Positions 45,443 to 52,793 of a DNA stretch of 52,793 bases are shown here, piece by piece. Position 1 is the stretch's first letter. The number at the start of each line of letters is the position of its first letter. The stretch covers positions 1 through 52,793 of the forward strand of contig JAJHRF010000008.1 of assembly GCA_020832925.1 (NCBI GenBank), written 5' to 3'. The notes under the pieces were generated by a model. The model was not told the origin of the DNA and did not search any database. It worked only from the letters and a program-made list of their open reading frames with translations. The position numbers and the translations under genes are program-made. Source of the stretch: Desulfurococcaceae archaeon. GTDB lineage: Archaea > Thermoproteota > Thermoprotei_A > Sulfolobales > Ignisphaeraceae.

Positions 45443-46060
45443 ATGTATAGAAAGGTGGGGATGTTGGTCAAATTCAGATGTCTATGTGATGGACAGTGCT
45501 GCAAGAAGTACTGGATACCTGTAACGCATCTCGATTTACTAAGGCTTAAGATCTACGGAGGTATAGAGGTGGATGAGAGTATCGTAGAGTTGAAGGATAG
45601 GGAGATATACAACCTAGATATATACCCACCCATAGTCATAGGGGATAAGGAATATTTCTTAGCTCTAGTATCTAAAGACGATGGTAGCTGCGTATTTCTT
45701 AGAGATGACGGTAAATGCTCTGTTCACGAGTACAAACCTCTTGTATGCCGTTTCTATCCCTTCGTATACTATGTTAAAGACGATGGGGAGATAGGTATCG
45801 ATGTAAATGAGAAAGCTGTTGGTGAATGCCCCGGCTTGGTAATGGATGGAGAACCTATAGATAGAGATATAGTTGAGAATCTCAAGAAGATTACCTACGC
45901 TAGAAGAGAAGAACTTAAGCTTTGGAGTGAAACAATAAATGAGTGGAACAATAGTTACGGTAGCAAAGTTAGCGATCTAGGCACTTTCCTAAAATTTAGC
46001 TTAGATAAAGCTGAGAAACATATGAAAGAACTTGTTAAGAAAGGTATCTGGATTAAGTAA
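45443..46060 (+). CDS. YkgJ-family cysteine cluster protein
   Basis: 205 residues. The N-terminal cluster CLCDGQCCKKYW and the second set CSVHEYKPLVCRFYPF are the CxxCxxxC-type Zn/Fe-S ligands of the YkgJ/FliB-like family, often annotated as Fe-S-containing proteins of unknown role; a methyltransferase-like function has been suggested for a branch. Additional Cys occurs in GECPG. The C-terminal part is a helical, charged extension. ATG (45443) or a later ATG (45461) is possible. Its stop lies 1 base from that of the convergent DeoC gene. Confidence 0.75.
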   Translation: MYRKVGMLVKFRCLCDGQCCKKYWIPVTHLDLLRLKIYGGIEVDESIVELKDREIYNLDIYPPIVIGDKEYFLALVSKDDGSCVFLRDDGKCSVHEYKPLVCRFYPFVYYVKDDGEIGIDVNEKAVGECPGLVMDGEPIDRDIVENLKKITYARREELKLWSETINEWNNSYGSKVSDLGTFLKFSLDKAEKHMKELVKKGIWIK

Positions 46061-46061
46061 C

Positions 46062-46778
46062 CTACTTCTCTATAAGCTCTTCTCTAAGCTTTAGATACTC
46101 TTTAAATATCTGTACAGCTGTCGATGTACCTATCCTATCAACACCTATAGCAATAGCTAGTAGAGCTTCTATAGCGTGTCTAAAACCACCAGCTGCTTTC
46201 ACCTTAATCCTTCCGCTAGATATCTTAACTAATTCGTAAACATCTTTAAGATTTGTTTTCGATAGAATACCTGTCGATGTTTTAACGTAGTGAGCACCTG
46301 ATTTCACAACAATTTCAATCGCCTTGATCTTCTCTTCGTATGTTAGTAGAGGAGACTCTATAATGATCTTAGCTATAGCACCGTAAGATTTAACTACATC
46401 TACAACAGATTTAAGATCCTCTAGAACTTCATCATATCTCCCACTCTTAAAACTCTGCATATTCATAACTATATCTAGCTCCTTAACACCTCTAACGAGA
46501 AGTTCCTCTGCTTCCATAACCTTAACCTTAGTTGAGGTATAACCCATTGGGAACCCTACAACACTACATATATTGATATTCTCAGCAAGTTTATTAAATA
46601 GTACGTAGATAGCGTGGTAAGGTGATAAAACTAAGCATTTGAATCCGTAGATCTCTGTATCCTTGACATAGCTTAGAACAGTTGTGATATCTACATCGAA
46701 ATTCAACAACGTGCTATCTAGATACTGAGCGAAATCTCTAGGGCTAAGATTTCGAACAATCTCTACTAACATCTTCAA
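46062..46778 (-). CDS. deoC: Deoxyribose-phosphate aldolase
   Basis: 238 residues. Class I TIM-barrel aldolase: NICSVVGFPMG near 76-86, the Schiff-base Lys in VKTSTGI (about 165-171) and the second Lys motif VKAAGGFR (about 196-203). It cleaves 2-deoxy-D-ribose-5-phosphate to glyceraldehyde-3-phosphate and acetaldehyde. Length is typical for archaea. GTG/ATG start not ambiguous; single gene. Confidence 0.92.
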   Translation of the reverse strand: MKMLVEIVRNLSPRDFAQYLDSTLLNFDVDITTVLSYVKDTEIYGFKCLVLSPYHAIYVLFNKLAENINICSVVGFPMGYTSTKVKVMEAEELLVRGVKELDIVMNMQSFKSGRYDEVLEDLKSVVDVVKSYGAIAKIIIESPLLTYEEKIKAIEIVVKSGAHYVKTSTGILSKTNLKDVYELVKISSGRIKVKAAGGFRHAIEALLAIAIGVDRIGTSTAVQIFKEYLKLREELIEK

Positions 46779-46847
46779 TACCTACCTCAAGTTACACAAT
46801 GCTAGAGCAAAATATTAACCTTAGCGTATCATTCTACGTTAAAAACT

Positions 46848-47798
46848 TTACCTATTTTTCTCTCTGAAAATACTCCTAACTACAGAGCCTAGAGGTTTCC
46901 CAAAGCTTTTCTCTGTAAGTCTACAGAAAGAACATATATCGCTACTAGAAGCTAGTCCACATACCTTACACTTATTGAATTCTCCAATTTCTCTACCTGT
47001 ATACTTTTTAGCGAATTTTCTAAGAAACGAAATCTTTATTCCTGGAGACCTCTTCTCTAAATCCTCTAAAAACTTCCTAACGTTATCCTCTATAGAGCCT
47101 ACCTCCTTGAATGGGCACTCCCTATCGATAAACTCTAGCTTATTATGAACAGCGTATAGCGCTGCCTCATATTCGTATACCTCATACATAGGCTTAATCT
47201 TCTTAGCAACTACACCTATAACACCATTGTTTACAGGTACGAGTTTCTTCATAGCTTCGTAGTCTTGCAGAATAAAATTCTTCATGATGTAGATCAGAAC
47301 ATCGTCAGCATGGTGAGCTGTTGCAATAGAGCTTACGTTAAGCTCTATAGCGGCTGCGTTCATTACGTACCTCTTGATTGTTCCGCATAGAGAGCATATT
47401 CTACGGGTTTTCAACTTCTTCACAAATTCTGGTAAGGTTAAACCTAGATCGTTCTTAAGATCGAGTACCACATAGTTTACTCCAAGGTTTCTACAAGTAT
47501 TTTCAACTATTTCTCTAGATCTCTTAGAGTAATCCTCTATACCTAGATCTATGTGCAGAACAATCAATTCAAAACCGAGTTTCTCCGAAATCTTATGCAT
47601 TATATGGGTTAAAGCGATACTATCTTTACCACCTGAAACAGCTAGCAAAACCTTGTCTCCTGGACTCACCATTCTATACCTATTAATAGTCTTCTCAACT
47701 TTAGACACTACGAACTTACTGAAATGATCTACACATAGGTTAAGCTTTGCATAAGGTATTCTGACAACAGCATCTTTTCCACAGTATCTACAACTTAC
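46848..47798 (-). CDS. TtuA/NcsA-type tRNA 2-thiolation enzyme, non-standard start
   Basis: About 316 residues. PP-loop ATPase of the TtcA/NcsA/TtuA group: SGGKDS (about 56-61) and Cys pair CSLCG plus the C-terminal CKVCG and CSFC zinc finger. An N-terminal zinc finger (CRYCG ... LCVDHF) is read upstream of the GTG at 47708, in the same frame, but no ATG, GTG or TTG precedes it: the codon in place of Met is GTA 47798-47796, with GAGGTGA 12-18 bases upstream. Likely role: 2-thiolation of uridine in tRNA with a sulphur carrier. Either GTA is used as start, or the start was mutated and GTG 47708 gives a finger-less form. Confidence 0.8.
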   Translation of the reverse strand, partial: VSCRYCGKDAVVRIPYAKLNLCVDHFSKFVVSKVEKTINRYRMVSPGDKVLLAVSGGKDSIALTHIMHKISEKLGFELIVLHIDLGIEDYSKRSREIVENTCRNLGVNYVVLDLKNDLGLTLPEFVKKLKTRRICSLCGTIKRYVMNAAAIELNVSSIATAHHADDVLIYIMKNFILQDYEAMKKLVPVNNGVIGVVAKKIKPMYEVYEYEAALYAVHNKLEFIDRECPFKEVGSIEDNVRKFLEDLEKRSPGIKISFLRKFAKKYTGREIGEFNKCKVCGLASSSDICSFCRLTEKSFGKPLGSVVRSIFREKNR

Positions 47799-47886
47799 CC
47801 CACACCGATCACCTCTCTAGACACGTATTCTAGCTCTAACCTTCTTCAGTTCCTACAAAAATTACACAACTTTAATACTGAGCTGA

Positions 47887-48390
47887 TTAGGGTTTCACCA
47901 TCTCTATGTAGACCCCAGCTTTACTGTATAGAGTAGCGATAATGATCGTAATAGATATCAATACCGTAAACATGTTTAGGATAGGGTTATCGTACCTCGC
48001 TTTTAAAAGAGATACCCTAGTTTTTGTGAAAGGCCAAAGCGCGTAGATACCGTCGGCTGTAAACATATCGAGAAATATATGCGACAACCCTACAACAATA
48101 GCTATAGCCACTAGCTCTATCCAGAGCTCTACAGATGCTATAATATGAGTAGCTATCGCTATAACTGGTATTGACGCTATAATAGATATAGCTGTAGACC
48201 CTAGGATAGAATGCATGTACGGTGCTCTTCTAAACCCTTTATGACCTCCTAAAGTATCTATAACATAGTTAACCACTGTAGAGAGGTAGAGCGATATAAT
48301 CGCTGAATAGAATAGCTCTAACTTTAGTAACGATGAATATGCTGCGAAAGATATAGCGAAGCTAAAGAGGTTATGTGTTCTCCTCCTCAA
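47887..48390 (-). CDS. DUF1286 / YdjM-like membrane protein
   Basis: 167 residues with four or five membrane segments (about 8-24, 26-42, 63-85, 88-108, 136-156). THNLFSF near the start, DTLGGHKGFRRAPYMHS and GLSHIFLDMFTADGIYALWP match the DUF1286/YdjM metal-dependent hydrolase type: conserved His and Asp in or near the membrane. In crenarchaea such proteins are also found in viruses. TTG 48390 is the start and lies 6 bases after the D box of the C/D sRNA candidate upstream, with no ribosome site. Confidence 0.72.
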   Translation of the reverse strand: MRRRTHNLFSFAISFAAYSSLLKLELFYSAIISLYLSTVVNYVIDTLGGHKGFRRAPYMHSILGSTAISIIASIPVIAIATHIIASVELWIELVAIAIVVGLSHIFLDMFTADGIYALWPFTKTRVSLLKARYDNPILNMFTVLISITIIIATLYSKAGVYIEMVKP

Positions 48391-48392
48391 GA

Positions 48393-48449
48393 TACTCAGC
48401 CAAGACTGATCACATCACAGCTCAGTGCCGCCTGAGTACATCATATCAA
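48393..48449 (-). ncRNA. C/D box sRNA candidate with two 16S-like guides
   Basis: Minus strand: C box ATGATGT (48444-48438), 12-nt guide ACTCAGGCGGCA, D' CTGA (48425-48422), 3-nt spacer, C' GTGATGT (48418-48412), 12-nt guide GATCAGTCTTGG, D box CTGA (48399-48396). Flanks GATA/TATC can pair. From memory, the first guide can pair with the universal 16S segment GCCGCCUG and the second with CAAGACUGA, about 20 nt downstream of it in archaeal 16S; neighbouring dual targets are typical of archaeal C/D sRNAs. Confidence 0.8.
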
Positions 48450-48513
48450 GTATATTAAGTGTGAGGAAATTTAAATACTTAGGATCTCCTTCAGTTAAAC
48501 ATTCTAAATAGTG

Positions 48514-48771
48514 CTAATAATCGATATCTATATCTATATCCGTAGCTGAAAACCCTATATCAACACCTTTCACATACTTAAGTTCCTTGATATACTGTGC
48601 AAACATCTTGGCTAACTCAGCTATCTCTTCTAATACCTCTACAACCTCATCTACACCATCAACATCTATAGCTATACCTTCACTACCATTTACAGGTTTG
48701 AGTATCAAACTCGATATATCTTCAGATACCTCGAGACATAGATACTTTGTACAAATCTTCAAGAGATTCAC
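48514..48771 (-). CDS. Hypothetical protein (85 aa)
   Basis: I do not recognise the family. GTG 48771 has GAGGT 9 bases upstream. The product is acidic with a helical core (VVEVLEEIAELAKMFAQYIK) and an unusual acidic tail (ATDIDIDIDY). N-terminal Cys residues (KICTKYLC) may bind a metal. It is separated from the sRNA and DUF1286 by about 65 bases. Confidence 0.6.
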   Translation of the reverse strand: MNLLKICTKYLCLEVSEDISSLILKPVNGSEGIAIDVDGVDEVVEVLEEIAELAKMFAQYIKELKYVKGVDIGFSATDIDIDIDY

Positions 48772-49076
48772 AGCTCTAACCTCTACCGATTACACCTCTA
48801 AACATATACCGAGATCTAGTTTAAAGCTATAGCTTTTCATTAGGTTATTAAGCCTATTCCAAGCATTACATCAATAACTAACAGTATTATAACCTTGCTA
48901 ACCATAGATACAGCGCTATACCTCTACCACGATAATTATGAGGACGTTTCGATAATCTTATCATGGATAGAACTGTAGTTACAATACTAAGTTTTATAAA
49001 CTTTAGAACACCTTATCTATAATGTTAGAACCTCTCGGTATACCGTACGTTGGGATTGCATCAAATTGTGGTGTAG

Positions 49077-49916
49077 ATGAGGTTTAAGATTGTTGAGATT
49101 GAGGTTAAGCAAGCTTTAGTTGAGTCTGGTTTACCTGATATAGACTACGCTTTGAATCCCTATATAGGTTGTGCACATGGATGTTTATACTGTTATGCTA
49201 AAGCTTATACAAGGTATAGAGATGTTGTTGATAATTGGGGTAGGGTTGTTCTAGTTAAGAAGAACCTTGTTCCAGTATTGATAAGGGAGGTTAAGAAGGT
49301 TAAGAAAGGGTCTGTAGGTCTTGGAACTGTGACAGATCCTTATCAACCAGTTGAAGCTTTATACAGAATTTCTCGTAGATGTATTGAGATACTCGCAGAA
49401 AACGGTTTCAGGGTTAGTATACAGACTAAAAGTTCCTTGATATTAAGGGATATAGATGTATTGAGAAAGTATAGAGATGTTGTTGATGTGGGTATAACAA
49501 TTACTTCCACATCTAACACATCGCCCATGACCATGTTTGAACCTTATTCATCACCTCCTAAAGCTCGTATAGAAACTCTTAGAAAACTATCTATAGAAGG
49601 TGTAAAGACGTGGATATTCTATGGACCCATAATTCCTGGGTATAACGATGATGTTGATGAAATATCTAAAATTTTGAGGATAGCGAAAGAGACAGGTAGC
49701 GATGTTTATATAGATATGCTTAGAGTTAAGAAGTTTATGTATAACGATCAAACTCTCAGAGTTTTAGCTAGAAAAAGTGTTGAGTATAATTGGGAGAAGC
49801 TTTTAGAGTCAATACAAAGATTGTGTAGATCGCTGAATTTAGTATGTAGATATGGTTTCGAGTATAGTAGAGAAAAACCTAGTAAGAGTTTAGATCAATA
49901 TCTGAGAAAATCATAG
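49077..49916 (+). CDS. Radical SAM protein, SPL-like
   Basis: 279 residues. The radical SAM motif is GCAHGCLYCYA (Cys-x3-Cys-x2-Cys, about 32-42), with LNPYIGC before it. The later GLGTVTDPYQPVE and QTKSSLILRD motifs are those of the spore photoproduct lyase-like/Rv2578c branch of radical SAM proteins (COG1533). Substrate is unknown in archaea. It stops about 19 bases before the end of the GH106 gene, convergent. ATG start follows GTGGTG. Confidence 0.85.
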   Translation: MRFKIVEIEVKQALVESGLPDIDYALNPYIGCAHGCLYCYAKAYTRYRDVVDNWGRVVLVKKNLVPVLIREVKKVKKGSVGLGTVTDPYQPVEALYRISRRCIEILAENGFRVSIQTKSSLILRDIDVLRKYRDVVDVGITITSTSNTSPMTMFEPYSSPPKARIETLRKLSIEGVKTWIFYGPIIPGYNDDVDEISKILRIAKETGSDVYIDMLRVKKFMYNDQTLRVLARKSVEYNWEKLLESIQRLCRSLNLVCRYGFEYSREKPSKSLDQYLRKS

Positions 49917-49934
49917 GTTATTCGGAATGGTATC

Positions 49935-52793
49935 CTAGATCTTTTTATAGAAAACTAGTTTAATTCCTTTTAAGCCGAACGGTTTTAATACATATTTATC
50001 ACTCCATCTTTCATCAATAGTATAGAATGTCTCTGGCGATATCCACCATGGATCCTCTTTATGTAGAGGTCCGAATACATTTCTAAGAGTACCCACCAAG
50101 ACTATCCTTATCTCGTTCTCTCCATTCTTTATATAGCTAGTTATATCGATTGAGGGTTTATTTAAGTGTATTAGCTCTCCAACTTTTACACCATTTATAT
50201 AGAGTAGAGCTAGAGCTGCATCGAGTTTCTCTATGAGTAGCTCAATCTTATCATAGTTTTCAACATTGCTTAACTCAAATTTTCCGTAAAGATCAATTTC
50301 ACCGCTATAGAATGGGTAGCCATACTTAGTTAGATCTAATTCTTCTACCAGTTCTACACTATCTTTTTCTGGAACAATTCTTGATTCTCCATAAGGTGCT
50401 TCTACTACAGCGAAATCTCCTAAGATGTATATAGGCTCAATCTCAGGTTCTAAATTTACAATACCTTCTACCTCTACTATGTTCTCCCCAATAGATATTG
50501 CATTCGATATATCGTATTTCCTAAAGTTCCAATCAACCCAGTATCCACAGTCTTTCGATCTATCTATTTCGATACTGTTAACCTTTACTGATCTATACAT
50601 AGCAGGATTTTCTATAACAAGGTAGATAGGAGTACTAGGTTTGAATTCAGCTAAGAACTTAAACCTGAGTTTAAAGTTAACCCCATAACCTTGGGCTATA
50701 AGCTCTTCTCTTATCTTATATAAATGTTTAAAACTGCTCCAGCTTACACCATTCAATGATAATTGTGCAAAGTCTAAGACTAGTATGTTGGGATGTCTTC
50801 TCTTGACTATGAATGTTCCTCTAAGCTCTCTTTCTTCTACCTTTTTATGTATATCGAGAATTCTTTCAAGAGGTTTACCGGGTTTGAGTATGAATAATTT
50901 TGATTCAACTGGTTTAAGATTAGTTCTTAGATATGTTTCACCATTTTCATATCTACCTGTATACTCCTCTACACTACCTGTAAACGGGTTCCATAACTCT
51001 ATCCTATAAGAACCTTTAACCTTTATCTTTACATTGTAGCTGTTAATCCTATCAACATTAGATATAAATATTATTAGTGTATCTCCATCCCTCCTAGGGT
51101 GTATCAATATATTTCCTTCAGTATCATCACTTTCAACAACAATCTCTAAATCTAAGTTCTTCAAAATCTTAACGACATCTTCCTCAGATTCTACTACGAG
51201 AGCTTTACTAAGAACTTTTTCTGCTTCGCTAGACTCAACGCCATCTACATATTTAGGGATGCCCCCTACAACCACTACCATACCTTCTACATCAATGAAC
51301 TGTTTCAGAAGCTCTAGAACTCTCCTTGTTATATTGATCATCTTAGGGAGTATAACAACTTTATAACGAGCTCTACCAATCGCGAAATTCCTTCCTTCTA
51401 CTCTACCATACCTACTAATAATCATTTCATCGCCTAGCTCAAAATCTATATGGTTTTTAACAAAAATTTTCAATAGTTTGAAGAATTGATCCTCGATTTT
51501 CTTTGCTTTAGAAGTATTTAACGGTGAATATAAGCTCCAAATGCTTGTTATAGGGCTTAGTATTAGAACTTCTGATAACCTAATTCCCTGCGATAACACG
51601 TAGCTTAATCGTGTATAGTAGTCTTCAATCAACCTGTTGTATTTCCACCACGGCTGGCTCCAGTGAAAGTTCAGCCCGTAGTCAGCTCTTCTTCTACCTC
51701 TCATCGAGTATGGGACTAGGTGGTGAACAAGCATGTTCACTCCTAGTGAATAGAGGAAATCCCCTATCCACTTCCTATCTTCAAACGATGGATAGTTACC
51801 TAAACAGCCATATACTTCACACATAACTCTCTCTTTGCCAAGCTGATTAGCAACACTAGCAACTTGTTTCACTGTTAACAAGCTATTCCAAATCTGGTAC
51901 CCTAGATGATCTACCCCAGGTACATGCATATACTCGTAATGAGGCATTACAGCTCCAACAACAATCTGGGATAAGAGTGTATCTTCAGATAAGAAATGCC
52001 CTGTAAACTTAAGGCTATGTTTATCACACCATTCATAAATCTGCTTAGTGAATGACTCTATGAATAGAAGCGTTGCTGTTCTCCAGAAATCATACCTTGT
52101 TTTGGTATAGTTACCTATGTCGAAGAAAAGCTCCGGAAGCTTATCTACGATATCGTAGCCGTTCAACTTCTTGAAATATTCAGGAAAAGATTCTGTCCAC
52201 GGGATAGCGTATATAGGGTATCTACCACCCCTAGGAGGAGCCATAAACCTCCTGCTTGTTGGCGCTAACCTGAAGTAGTACATATGAGGTTCGTCGGTGA
52301 AAACCCCGGGTATAGCTGACCCTATGAATTTCTCGAACCTCTCTACGTAGGGTCTATACGCTATTTCGATAAACTTAGCAACAGCTTCCTTACTCAATGT
52401 ATCGATATATGAGAACCCAGAGTACCAAACATCGCCGATAGGTGCTGTATACAATGCAAATGTTAAGTATAGATACTTGCTAACAGCCTCACTTCTATAA
52501 ATCCTCTCGCACTCAAGTGGAAAACCGTTCTCATCAGTTCTACATCTAAACATAGCAACGGTATCCGGACCATCAAAACACTTCGTATCCATAATCATTA
52601 TTAAAGCTTTAGCTCTATACTTATCACCTAGAGCAGGTACATACCCTCCAGCGAAACCTGATGGCCATCTATCCTCGTCATAGATCCATATACTCATATC
52701 TCTAGACCTAGCCTCCTCTACAGCTACTTCAAATGCTTCGAACCATTCATTACTTAGGAAAGGTGTTACAAGACCTTCTCTCGCATGGAAAAA
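49935..52793 (-). CDS. GH106-like alpha-L-rhamnosidase, partial (5' end outside window)
   Basis: At least 952 residues; the frame is open to the window edge. A Met at 52697 is not the start because the reading continues upstream through FFHAREGLVTP and the helix FEVAVEEARSRD, followed by WIYDEDRWPSGFAGG, the start signature of the GH106 and related rhamnosidase family. The N-terminal two thirds form the catalytic barrel (TDEPHMYYFR; GHFLSEDTLLS; CEVYGCLGNYP); the C-terminal third has jelly-roll beta domains that end with the typical NxxxVxLVGTLRN-like segment (RIVLVGTLRN). It cleaves alpha-L-rhamnosyl (perhaps fucosyl) bonds. No signal peptide can be judged. It fits the deoxyhexose locus. Confidence 0.78.
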   Translation of the reverse strand, partial: FFHAREGLVTPFLSNEWFEAFEVAVEEARSRDMSIWIYDEDRWPSGFAGGYVPALGDKYRAKALIMIMDTKCFDGPDTVAMFRCRTDENGFPLECERIYRSEAVSKYLYLTFALYTAPIGDVWYSGFSYIDTLSKEAVAKFIEIAYRPYVERFEKFIGSAIPGVFTDEPHMYYFRLAPTSRRFMAPPRGGRYPIYAIPWTESFPEYFKKLNGYDIVDKLPELFFDIGNYTKTRYDFWRTATLLFIESFTKQIYEWCDKHSLKFTGHFLSEDTLLSQIVVGAVMPHYEYMHVPGVDHLGYQIWNSLLTVKQVASVANQLGKERVMCEVYGCLGNYPSFEDRKWIGDFLYSLGVNMLVHHLVPYSMRGRRRADYGLNFHWSQPWWKYNRLIEDYYTRLSYVLSQGIRLSEVLILSPITSIWSLYSPLNTSKAKKIEDQFFKLLKIFVKNHIDFELGDEMIISRYGRVEGRNFAIGRARYKVVILPKMINITRRVLELLKQFIDVEGMVVVVGGIPKYVDGVESSEAEKVLSKALVVESEEDVVKILKNLDLEIVVESDDTEGNILIHPRRDGDTLIIFISNVDRINSYNVKIKVKGSYRIELWNPFTGSVEEYTGRYENGETYLRTNLKPVESKLFILKPGKPLERILDIHKKVEERELRGTFIVKRRHPNILVLDFAQLSLNGVSWSSFKHLYKIREELIAQGYGVNFKLRFKFLAEFKPSTPIYLVIENPAMYRSVKVNSIEIDRSKDCGYWVDWNFRKYDISNAISIGENIVEVEGIVNLEPEIEPIYILGDFAVVEAPYGESRIVPEKDSVELVEELDLTKYGYPFYSGEIDLYGKFELSNVENYDKIELLIEKLDAALALLYINGVKVGELIHLNKPSIDITSYIKNGENEIRIVLVGTLRNVFGPLHKEDPWWISPETFYTIDERWSDKYVLKPFGLKGIKLVFYKKI

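Noticed and set aside
47754-47790. GTG TGG as start of the TtuA-like protein
   Set aside because: This frame reaches a stop after a few codons and does not lead into the zinc finger.
1-52793. tRNA genes and CRISPR arrays
   Set aside because: No T-loop GGTTCRAATCC sequence in a cloverleaf and no regularly spaced direct repeats with spacers were seen by eye.
1-52793. GH29 at the left edge and GH106 at the right edge as two ends of one circular element
   Set aside because: No overlap or shared end sequence was seen; both frames simply run off a linear window.

Overview
The window reads as AT-rich chromosomal DNA of a hyperthermophilic crenarchaeon (Thermoproteota). This is inferred from archaeal TATA boxes, frequent GTG and TTG starts with GGTG-type ribosome sites, an archaeal CdhABCDE complex, a cyclic 2,3-diphosphoglycerate synthetase homologue, archaeal families (DUF211, DUF123, DUF1286, DUF2099, MTH1187) and C/D box sRNAs. 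Genus cannot be fixed from the sequence; a Desulfurococcales/Ignisphaera-like relative is only a guess. || Layout. 0-9.5 kb: the 5' end of a GH29 alpha-L-fucosidase, then mixed housekeeping genes (thiamine-binding protein, CDF metal transporter, KaiC-like ATPase, SagB-type nitroreductase, DUF2099/methanogenesis-marker-8 protein, ferritin, alpha/beta hydrolase, SDR). 9.7-13.6 kb: a decaying stretch with a MATE transporter pseudogene, an IS200/IS605-type end and a NosD-like surface-protein pseudogene, with intact macro-domain and DUF211 genes between. 13.8-18.9 kb: GlmS, a second KaiC-like ATPase and a Thr-rich surface protein. 19.9-31.2 kb (minus strand): one large carbon monoxide dehydrogenase/acetyl-CoA synthase block, read cooT, cooC, cdhA, cdhB, cdhC, cdhD, cdhE, RACo-like activator, second CooC. 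31.3-34.6 kb: thioredoxin-like protein, two DNA-related enzymes, MgtE. 34.7-43.6 kb: sugar genes (URO-D-like, GH4, FGGY kinase, class II aldolase, L-fucose-isomerase-like), interrupted by a ThiF/MoeB-like protein, a nuclease-like protein and an 830-bp non-coding segment. 43.9-49.9 kb: cDPG synthetase, YkgJ-like, DeoC, TtuA/NcsA-like thiolase, DUF1286, radical SAM. 49.9 kb to the edge: a very large GH106-like alpha-L-rhamnosidase, open at the window end. || How the genes fit together. GH29, GH106 and GH4 enzymes would release deoxyhexoses and hexoses. The isomerase, FGGY kinase and aldolase form the classical L-fucose/L-rhamnose route to DHAP and L-lactaldehyde. The CODH/ACS operon carries its own nickel and metallocluster maturation (CooT, two CooC) and a corrinoid reductive activator, so it can link CO/CO2, a methyl group and acetyl-CoA. 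|| Most notable: a glmS whose glutaminase nucleophile Cys is Gly; a frameshifted sugar aldolase inside an otherwise intact operon; a ttuA-like gene with no normal start codon in front of its zinc finger; a 140-nt near-perfect hairpin; a GTATAC operator-like array; four to five previously unannotated C/D box sRNA candidates with near-canonical spacing; two IS605-type ends resembling orphan omega-RNA; and a degenerate two-domain KaiC-like family present twice.
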